Source: Flavobacteriales bacterium (GTDB lineage Bacteria; Bacteroidota; Bacteroidia; Flavobacteriales_D; Sanyastnellaceae). From it: a stretch of 7,996 bases of DNA. A model generated the notes under the pieces. It worked only from the letters and a program-made list of their open reading frames with translations. It did not search any database and was not told where the DNA came from. The position numbers and the translations under genes were made by a program. Every line of letters begins with the position of its first letter. Position 1 is the first letter of the stretch. Shown here piece by piece: positions 1 to 5,409 of the stretch. The stretch spans positions 1 through 7,996 of the forward strand of contig JAPKBK010000079.1 of the NCBI GenBank assembly GCA_028823435.1, in the 5' to 3' direction.

Positions 1-356
1 AAGTTACAGGCAGAGGGAGAAAGACATCCCAGTATGATACAAGAGCCATCATCAATTGTATAAGCAACATCATAATTAGATGCTACAGGATCTGTACAAC
101 CCGAACAGGAAGTGAACTCACAAGAACCATCATCAAGTTCAGCCAGCACGTCATAGTTACAGGCCAGCTCATTCTGACAACCAGGTGTCAAGCATGAGAG
201 ATAATCACATGAACCGTCGTTAATAGCGACAGCTGGATCATAGTTGCAGGCCACTGGGTCGGTACATCCCATTGAATAGCAACTAACGAAGTCACAACTG
301 CCATCGTTTACCGTGGCAGCGGGGTCGTAGTTACAAGCAACAGAGATAGTACATCC
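1..356 (-). repeat. In-frame tandem repeats encoding Cys-rich 'GC..ACNYD..DGSC' units
   Basis: On the minus strand the units run 356-270, 269-183, 182-102, 101-30 and 29-1 (partial), that is 87, 87, 81, 72 and at least 29 bases (29, 29, 27 and 24 residues for the complete units). All stay in frame. The copies are clearly diverged at DNA level while the Gly-Cys, Asn-Tyr-Asp and Asp-Gly-Ser-Cys positions hold. This points to protein-level selection rather than recent expansion. The length difference lies in the linker after the DGSC motif, which shrinks in units 3 and 4. Confidence 0.85.
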
Positions 357-431
357 GTAAACCGGGTCATCTTGGCCAAACATTTGAGATGCAAATGCGC
401 TAAGAACAATAAGAAATATAGTACGTGTCAT
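1..431 (-). CDS. Secreted Cys-rich 'DGSC' tandem-repeat protein, N-terminal part (cut by left window edge)
   Basis: The frame is open from the ATG at 431 to the window edge, giving 143 residues with no stop. Residues 1-20 form a signal peptide: a short basic start (MTRT), a hydrophobic run and a probable cut near FGQ/DD, so the product is exported. From residue 26 on it is a string of units of the form GCTDPVACNYDPA..NDGSC, a repeat known from many predicted secreted or surface proteins of marine Flavobacteriales. Its function is not established. Full units carry four Cys (27/33/46/51, 56/62/75/80, 85/91/104/109). In unit 4 the second Cys is Ser118 and one further Cys is missing. Such proteins are often long and may end in a type IX secretion sorting domain, but that end is outside the window. 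No confident promoter: TATATTTC at 453-460 is one base off the -7 consensus and the nearest TTG is 24 bases further upstream, slightly too far. No clear Shine-Dalgarno. Confidence 0.85.
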   Translation of the reverse strand, partial: MTRTIFLIVLSAFASQMFGQDDPVYGCTISVACNYDPAATVNDGSCDFVSCYSMGCTDPVACNYDPAVAINDGSCDYLSCLTPGCQNELACNYDVLAELDDGSCEFTSCSGCTDPVASNYDVAYTIDDGSCIILGCLSPSACN

Positions 432-633
432 GATTATGAAAGATGGGACCTTGAAATATACTCCAAAAAACGTAAAATCACGCACAAAAGTTACATTTTC
501 TTCGATGAAGACTTTGATTGAGTCGACGAACGTGTCTGCGACTCACATCACATGGCTCCACGAGACATCTAATAATCAACTGGTTAATCGAAAACCAAAT
601 ATTTAAGTGAAAATTTTAAAAAAATTAAATGAC

Positions 634-670
634 AAAAAAAAAGAGCCAACAGATGTTATTCTGAAAGCTC
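634..670 (-). terminator. Intrinsic terminator of the RRM-protein gene
   Basis: Read on the minus strand, GAGCTTTCAG pairs with CTGTTGGCTC around an 8-base loop. The stem has ten positions, including one G-T pair and a 2-base internal mismatch, and is followed directly by nine T (complement of 634-642). It starts 26 bases after the stop codon of the RRM gene. On the plus strand no T-run follows the hairpin, so it acts only leftward. It separates the RRM gene from the repeat-protein gene, which therefore needs its own promoter. Confidence 0.72.
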
Positions 671-696
671 CTTCATGGATGTTATAATGAAATCAT

Positions 697-1227
697 CTAA
701 AAATCATCTAAATCATCTAGCCATTGATTTCTATTTGATTTGGGTCTTTTAGAATGAACAACAGTTCTAGGTCCGTCGGCATACTTGTCCGGTCCTCCTT
801 TGGGCTTTTTTGTAGGGGTACGTTTCTTGTTACTTGTTGAAGAAAAATTACCTGGCTTTTTTTGGTCTCCTTTGCTGTCGGCACTCCCAGGTGCTGAACC
901 TCCATCTTTGGAAAAACCACCTCTTGATGATGCATCCCCTGGCTTACCACCTGGACTGGCACCAAATGATGGTCTGGGTGCGCGGGGCTTATCCTCCGCT
1001 TCCTTTACAACCATACGGAAACCCATAAATTCTTGACCATTTTGACCTGCAATGGCAGCTTCACCAGCTTCCATTGAAGCCATTTCAATAAAACCAAAAC
1101 ATTTTGATTGACCAGTATCACGATCGGTCACAACTTTAACAGACACCACACCACCGAATTGTGTAAAGTTTTCTGTTAGTTCTGCTTCTGTGGTCTCACG
1201 ATTGAGTTTAGCAACGAAGAGCTTCAT
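697..1227 (-). CDS. RRM-domain RNA-binding protein with disordered basic tail
   Basis: A 176-residue cytoplasmic protein. Residues 2-76 form one RNA recognition motif, with RNP2 at 3-8 (LFVAKL) and RNP1 at 42-49 (KCFGFIEM). The RNA-stacking aromatics Phe4, Phe44 and Phe46 are present; Cys43 stands where RNP1 usually has Gly. Single-RRM proteins of this kind in Bacteroidota and cyanobacteria bind single-stranded RNA, and some are cold-induced. Residues 77-165 are low-complexity, rich in Gly, Ser, Pro and Lys, and presumably disordered. The chain ends in an acidic tip, WLDDLDDF. The ATG at 1227 fits because the RRM begins at residue 2. It is a single-gene unit with a consensus promoter upstream and an intrinsic terminator downstream. 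The leader is A/T-rich and has no Shine-Dalgarno. Family assignment is firm; the RNA targets are unknown. Confidence 0.92.
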   Translation of the reverse strand: MKLFVAKLNRETTEAELTENFTQFGGVVSVKVVTDRDTGQSKCFGFIEMASMEAGEAAIAGQNGQEFMGFRMVVKEAEDKPRAPRPSFGASPGGKPGDASSRGGFSKDGGSAPGSADSKGDQKKPGNFSSTSNKKRTPTKKPKGGPDKYADGPRTVVHSKRPKSNRNQWLDDLDDF

Positions 1228-1267
1228 GTAAAAATTTAAAAAAAGACTTAATAAAATTATAAGTGGG

Positions 1268-1297
1268 CAAAGTTAAATGATGTGAAACAATGTGCAA
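1268..1297 (-). promoter_or_regulatory. Bacteroidota-type sigma-70 (SigA) promoter of the RRM gene
   Basis: On the minus strand TTG (1297-1295) is followed by exactly 19 bases and then TAACTTTG (1275-1268), a full match to the Bacteroidota consensus TTG-N19-TAnnTTTG. Transcription would start near 1262, giving a leader of about 34 bases before the ATG at 1227. That leader is extremely A/T-rich with runs of T. The box positions are seen directly; promoter activity is inferred from the consensus. Confidence 0.65.
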
Positions 1298-1310
1298 CAT
1301 TTTGCGCAAC
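1281..1310. repeat. Three short direct repeats TGYGMAAC in the divergent promoter region (possible operator)
   Basis: Copies lie at 1281-1288 (TGTGAAAC), 1291-1298 (TGTGCAAC) and 1303-1310 (TGCGCAAC), with starts 10 and 12 bases apart, roughly one helical turn. The second and third share a longer core, GCAACAT, and the third contains the palindrome TTGCGCAA (1302-1309). They cover the -33 box and the spacer of the leftward promoter and lie just upstream of the rightward gene. A regulator-binding site is possible; chance repetition in A/T-rich DNA is not excluded. Confidence 0.3.
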
Positions 1311-1328
1311 ATGGTTTACATTTTACAC

Positions 1329-2219
1329 ATGAATGAGGTCATCATATCCAAATGGAATCACTTTCCCTTTGATTCAAAGTCGAAGCGACTTCAAGAAGGA
1401 GCAATAGGGCAATTCACAAATCTCACATCTCGACAATCAGTTAAAAAAGCCATAAAAAAAGGCCTTATTTTTGTCAATGGTACAAAAGGCAAAACCGGAA
1501 CCTGGGTGTCACTTGGAGATATTTTAGTTGTGAAAGAAATGCCAAATAAACCATTGGCAATACAGTCCAAAAATAAAGATAGAATAAACATATTGCATGA
1601 AGATAATTGGTGTGCTTGCGTGTTGAAACGCGCTGGAATTGTAACCAAAGGTCCTAATAAACATACACTTGAGTCAATCTCATCAAGTGTGTTGATTAAA
1701 AGTACTTTAGATGACTCATTCCAAACACCATTGGCCGTACATCGCCTTGACAAAGCGACGCATGGCCCTGTGCTTTTCGCCAAGACAACGGGCGCAGCTT
1801 CAGGCCTGGGGGACGCCTTTGAAAAACGAGAAATTTCGAAGGAATACATGGCCTTAATTGAAGGGACACCATTCATGTCTCGCGCAACAATTCGCGTCGA
1901 AATTAATGGCAAAGAGGCCCATTCAGAGATCGAAATTATCGGCTCTACATCATGGCCTGTTTTCGGGACTGCTACACTCGTAAAAGTGCATCCTAAAACA
2001 GGAAGAACCCATCAAATAAGAAAGCACCTCGCGTGTATTGGGCACCCTATCTTAGGTGATCAATTATACAGTGGTGACAAGAAATACACAGGCCAAGGAT
2101 TGTTTTTAGCGTGCACAAAACTTTCTTTTACGCATCCAATGACAAAAGAAAACATTGAAATCGTGGTCGATTTACCAAGAAAATTTAAACATATCGCACA
2201 TAAACTCTCCTTGCCTTAA
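1329..2219 (+). CDS. RluA-family RNA pseudouridine synthase
   Basis: A 296-residue cytoplasmic enzyme that converts uridine to pseudouridine in rRNA or tRNA; which site cannot be told. Residues about 20-68 resemble an S4 RNA-binding domain (SRQSVKKAIKKGLIFVNG). The catalytic domain follows, with motif II at 128-136 (HRLDKATHG) containing the catalytic Asp131, and the conserved GRTHQIRKHL (215-224) and GHPILGD (228-234) motifs. Motif II normally reads HRLDxxTSG; here His135 replaces the Ser. Length is normal for RluA/RluC/RluD-type enzymes. In-frame ATGs also exist at 1290 and 1311. I prefer 1329 because the upstream extension lies within the divergent promoter and operator-like repeats and looks non-coding, but an earlier start cannot be excluded. 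No Shine-Dalgarno helps. The acyltransferase gene follows 29 bases downstream on the same strand. Confidence 0.9.
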   Translation: MNEVIISKWNHFPFDSKSKRLQEGAIGQFTNLTSRQSVKKAIKKGLIFVNGTKGKTGTWVSLGDILVVKEMPNKPLAIQSKNKDRINILHEDNWCACVLKRAGIVTKGPNKHTLESISSSVLIKSTLDDSFQTPLAVHRLDKATHGPVLFAKTTGAASGLGDAFEKREISKEYMALIEGTPFMSRATIRVEINGKEAHSEIEIIGSTSWPVFGTATLVKVHPKTGRTHQIRKHLACIGHPILGDQLYSGDKKYTGQGLFLACTKLSFTHPMTKENIEIVVDLPRKFKHIAHKLSLP

Positions 2220-2248
2220 CTTCGAACCACTTTACAAAATTACAAGAT

Positions 2249-3010
2249 TTGCATATACTCAGAGCTTTTTTAAGATTAGTGGCGTTTTTGATGTGGGTCA
2301 GCATTGTCTCAATAGGGATCTTATGCTTCTCAATGTTTGCTTTTATAACGAGAAGAAAAGAAGAAGCAAAACAAAGAAACATTCATAATTTTTTTACTGC
2401 TTTTTTGAATGGCACCCACAAAATACTTGGGGTTAGAATACACTGGCACGGTACGCCACCTTCTGAACCAGCGATTGTGATGGGAAACCACCGATCATAC
2501 CTAGATGCTGTCGTTTTACCTACCTCGTTTCCAGTCGTCTTTGTGGCCAAACACGAGACCAAATCTTGGCCCATCATAGGTTGGGGCGCATCATTGATAG
2601 GGACTATTTGGGTCAAACGTGACATCAAAGAAAGCCGCACAGCTACAAGACTCGCTGTAAAAGACAGGTTTGACAATGGATATGGTGTTGTTATCTTCCC
2701 AGAAGGCACAACTTGTAGAGGCCCCGAACTCCTTCCGTATAAAAAAGGGATTTTTTATACGTGTGCAGATAACGGGTTTCAAATTTCTCCAGCAGCAATT
2801 GAGTATAAAAATGCAGATATCGCTTGGGTTAACAAAGAGTGGTTTATTCCACATGCATTTAAACATTTCGGAGCGCGGATCATAGAAACCCACGTGAGCT
2901 TTGGCCCTACATTTAAAGGAGATGATGCCGAAAAGCTACTTACGGAAGTCCGTGACTGGACACAGAAAGAATGTTATCGGCTAAGAGGAATTTTAGATAA
3001 GACGGCGTAA
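2249..3010 (+). CDS. plsC: 1-acyl-sn-glycerol-3-phosphate acyltransferase family (PlsC-like)
   Basis: A 253-residue membrane-bound acyltransferase of the LPLAT/PlsC family. Such enzymes transfer an acyl group to lysophosphatidic acid to make phosphatidic acid at the cytoplasmic membrane. A hydrophobic membrane segment lies at about 5-34. The four family blocks are visible: the HX4D catalytic motif NHRSYLD (80-86; His81, Asp86), the VKR block with Arg124, FPEGTT (150-155), and the SPAA block near 180-183. The start codon is TTG at 2249. There is no in-frame ATG between the upstream stop at 2201-2203 and Met15 (ATG at 2291), and residues 1-14 form the natural beginning of the membrane segment. 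A GTG at 2279 or the ATG at 2291 is the alternative. It probably shares a transcript with the pseudouridine synthase 29 bases upstream. The exact acyl acceptor is inferred from the family. Confidence 0.88.
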   Translation: MHILRAFLRLVAFLMWVSIVSIGILCFSMFAFITRRKEEAKQRNIHNFFTAFLNGTHKILGVRIHWHGTPPSEPAIVMGNHRSYLDAVVLPTSFPVVFVAKHETKSWPIIGWGASLIGTIWVKRDIKESRTATRLAVKDRFDNGYGVVIFPEGTTCRGPELLPYKKGIFYTCADNGFQISPAAIEYKNADIAWVNKEWFIPHAFKHFGARIIETHVSFGPTFKGDDAEKLLTEVRDWTQKECYRLRGILDKTA

Positions 3011-3027
3011 ACTCCTCTTATCCTTTT
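2982..3027 (+). terminator. Weak candidate terminator / nested inverted repeats at a convergent gene junction
   Basis: Two alternative hairpins overlap the end of the acyltransferase gene: TAAGAGGA (2982-2989) with TCCTCTTA (3013-3020), and GATAAGA (2996-3002) with TCTTATC (3016-3022). The second is followed by CTTTT (3023-3027), a short T-run suited to plus-strand termination. The two cannot form together because they share the right arm. On the minus strand no good T-run follows. With only 29 bases between the two convergent stop codons, a terminator must lie close by, but this one is weak by sequence. Confidence 0.35.
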
Positions 3028-3039
3028 AAGAAGATGTCG

Positions 3040-5385
3040 CTAGAACTTATAATCAAACCTCAATACGAAACTTCGAGGGGCACTTATAATACCAGGCCTA
3101 CTGGAAATAATTGCGTTTTTTATGTTTGTCACGATAAAGGACACACTCGCATCGTCATTTGGCTTGTAAACCATCCGAGCATCAAGGGATGAAAACCCAT
3201 CCGTAAACTGCTCCCTGAAATTTGCAAGTCCGGACACCAACTCGTTAAAGTACCAATCAATCTCATCAATATAATCCTGCTTATTGATAGATGCACCCAC
3301 CGTTACGGGGCCTAAATCAGCCTCAACATCAAGCTTAAAAGTCCCACTGTTTCTATATTTAAGTAAAGATCCAGCAGTGACTAATGAATCACGTGTTTCT
3401 CCAAAACTGTCTAAGAAGTTTTCTAAATAAGCCCCCATATTGACTTGGGATGTGTCGCGGGACAAATCGCCTGCATATTGATACGTATAGCCACCGAAAA
3501 TCCTCACGGGAATCCCCGCCACTTCAATCTCACCATTGGTTGACAATTCGAAACCTGAGATCCGACTCTTGCCTATGTTCAGTGCTTGGAAATAAAACTG
3601 CAACACACCCTCTTCTATAATAATCCCACCATCAGAATTTAGCTGAGGACGCAAAGTGTATTCAATCATATCTTCATATTGGAGCATGAACACCGCTGCA
3701 TCGAAATAGATGTTTTTCCCACCTAAAAGAAGCTTCTTTTTGATTCCAGCTTCTAAATTTATTCCCGATTCACTTTGCAGGTCGATGTTACCTATGATAT
3801 CTATCCCATCAGTCAAAGAAGTAGAAAAGTATCTTTCAGCGAGTGAAGCGAACCTGTATGACTCTCCGTAAGACGCCCTAAAGTTTGTTCCTGGAGCGAT
3901 CTCGTAATTGATTCCTGCTCTTAAAACTGGGCCTGAAGATTCCTCATAAAAACCTGGGTTAATATTCTTTTCAAATCGGGCACCAAACACTGTGCGCAGA
4001 CGACCATGACGCCCCTCTACCTGACCGAAAACAGCTGGATTAAGGGTCGCTAGAGCGATGCCCGGATAAAGTGAACTGAAAGACGTCTGAACACTCAAGA
4101 ATCCGCCAGCCTGGGCTTCAAATTGATCTGACAGTCTTCGAGAATATTTGTATTCAGACATATACAGGTTACTCGCCATTGTCACTTCACCACTTGAATT
4201 ATAACGGGACGTTCTATAAAATCGATTTGTAAGTTTATGCAGCCCTCCATGCGCGCCGGCATAACTCACCCAAGGGTCTATGTTTAGATTTAACCATTGG
4301 TCTTGGCTCGAAGTCCCCTCCATCGGCAAGTAAGCTGATGTCTCAAAATCATCCCACAAAATAAAGCGTCCCATCTGCTGGTATTGAGCGATTCCACTTA
4401 TTCCAAACAACAACCCGCCCTTCGGTCTGAATCTAAGTTTAGCACTCACCCGCGCCCTTTGTTCATGACCTACAGAAAGGTAGGTTTTGTCCGAGAGTAC
4501 ATTCCCTCCGATGACCAAATCAACTTTGTCCCAAGCCTTCCTATGTGAAATTGACGCACCGTTTAAAACAGGAGAAAAACTCTGATCCCACCATCGCCAT
4601 GAGTCATTTGTCGGATCGCTGTAGACGCCATTGAATGCACTGATGACTGTCTCTGGCTTCGTTCCAGGCCAAACCGTTCGAAAGTGTATCACGCCATTAG
4701 ATGCGCTCGTTCCATAAAGAGATGAAGCGGCTCCTTTAATGACCTCTACCTGACCTATATGTTCCATCGGCAGATAGGACCACCAAATTTCACCCATATC
4801 TCCAGAAAGCAAAGGCATTCCATCTAATAGTAAAGAAACACGAGAACCCACACCATAGCTATATCCACTGCCCCCTCGAATACTTACCTGCGAATCCATA
4901 ATGGACACACCCGAAGTCTTGCCGACCAAACCCTTCAAACCGACTGCATTTGTACTTGACGCCAAATAAGGCTTCAACACCTCTATGGGAACGACCTCCT
5001 CTTCTACCGGACGTTCGGAAATACTCGCAGACACTACAGCCATTTCTAATGACAAGGCTTCTTCTTCAAGAAGTACGTTAAACAGATCCGTTCCTCTCAG
5101 CTCAGAAACTGAAACCGTCTTTCTTGAATACCCTATGAAAGAAAAAACCAATTCACACATTTCATGGCCCCCAACATCTATGGAAAACGCACCCTCCGAA
5201 TCTGTGGGAACAACGTCGACCCCTTTGCCATTACACACGAGCTGAACAGTCACTCCGGGCATAAGCACTCTGGAATTCATATCTGAGACAGCACCGTTCA
5301 CAGTTTGGGCTGAAAGAGTCGTGCTGAAAAACAGCAAACAGAATACTGAAAAGGGCAATAAATGACAAGAAAATCTTTTGATCAT
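3040..5385 (-). CDS. TonB-dependent outer-membrane receptor with CarboxypepD_reg-like domain
   Basis: A 781-residue outer-membrane transporter driven by TonB/ExbBD. Residues 1-26 are a signal peptide (hydrophobic core, cut near LSAQ/TV). Residues about 28-108 form a CarboxypepD_reg-like beta-sandwich, typical of Bacteroidota receptors. The plug domain lies at about 115-240, with SIRGGSGYSYG (158-168) and QVEVIKGAASSLYGT (202-216). The rest is the 22-stranded barrel, ending in FVLRFDYKF with the terminal Phe usual for outer-membrane proteins. The ATG at 5385 is chosen over a TTG at 5406 because it starts the signal peptide properly. It follows the prolyl oligopeptidase gene by 24 bases, so the two are probably one operon, suggesting peptide uptake. 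The substrate cannot be read from the sequence; siderophore, vitamin or peptide are all possible. No SusD-like partner gene is present in the window. Confidence 0.93.
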   Translation of the reverse strand: MIKRFSCHLLPFSVFCLLFFSTTLSAQTVNGAVSDMNSRVLMPGVTVQLVCNGKGVDVVPTDSEGAFSIDVGGHEMCELVFSFIGYSRKTVSVSELRGTDLFNVLLEEEALSLEMAVVSASISERPVEEEVVPIEVLKPYLASSTNAVGLKGLVGKTSGVSIMDSQVSIRGGSGYSYGVGSRVSLLLDGMPLLSGDMGEIWWSYLPMEHIGQVEVIKGAASSLYGTSASNGVIHFRTVWPGTKPETVISAFNGVYSDPTNDSWRWWDQSFSPVLNGASISHRKAWDKVDLVIGGNVLSDKTYLSVGHEQRARVSAKLRFRPKGGLLFGISGIAQYQQMGRFILWDDFETSAYLPMEGTSSQDQWLNLNIDPWVSYAGAHGGLHKLTNRFYRTSRYNSSGEVTMASNLYMSEYKYSRRLSDQFEAQAGGFLSVQTSFSSLYPGIALATLNPAVFGQVEGRHGRLRTVFGARFEKNINPGFYEESSGPVLRAGINYEIAPGTNFRASYGESYRFASLAERYFSTSLTDGIDIIGNIDLQSESGINLEAGIKKKLLLGGKNIYFDAAVFMLQYEDMIEYTLRPQLNSDGGIIIEEGVLQFYFQALNIGKSRISGFELSTNGEIEVAGIPVRIFGGYTYQYAGDLSRDTSQVNMGAYLENFLDSFGETRDSLVTAGSLLKYRNSGTFKLDVEADLGPVTVGASINKQDYIDEIDWYFNELVSGLANFREQFTDGFSSLDARMVYKPNDDASVSFIVTNIKNAIISSRPGIISAPRSFVLRFDYKF

Positions 5386-5409
5386 GCGCACAATATAATA
5401 TACCAAACT

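Noticed and set aside
1..356. Regularly spaced repeats that could suggest a CRISPR array
   Set aside because: The repeats are in-frame coding units of varying length with diverged DNA and conserved Cys/Asp/Gly positions; there are no identical repeats with unique spacers.
453..460. TATATTTC as a -7 box for the repeat-protein gene
   Set aside because: One mismatch, and the nearest TTG is 24 bases upstream, beyond the usual spacing; too weak to list as a feature.
785..1036. Plus-strand open frames opposite the RRM gene (also at 834-1028), and a minus-strand frame at 717-965
   Set aside because: They are shadows of the RRM gene's low-complexity tail; no domain, signal or start context supports them.
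1318..1325. TACATTTT as a -7 box for the pseudouridine synthase gene
   Set aside because: It lacks the final G of the consensus, has no TTG at a proper distance upstream, and would make an almost leaderless transcript.
1391..1912. A 173-residue minus-strand open frame inside the pseudouridine synthase gene
   Set aside because: The opposite strand encodes a complete conserved enzyme with all motifs; this frame shows no recognisable family features.
5386..5406. TTG start at 5406 for the TonB-dependent receptor
   Set aside because: It adds seven residues ahead of a signal peptide that begins properly at the ATG at 5385, and has no supporting ribosome-binding site.
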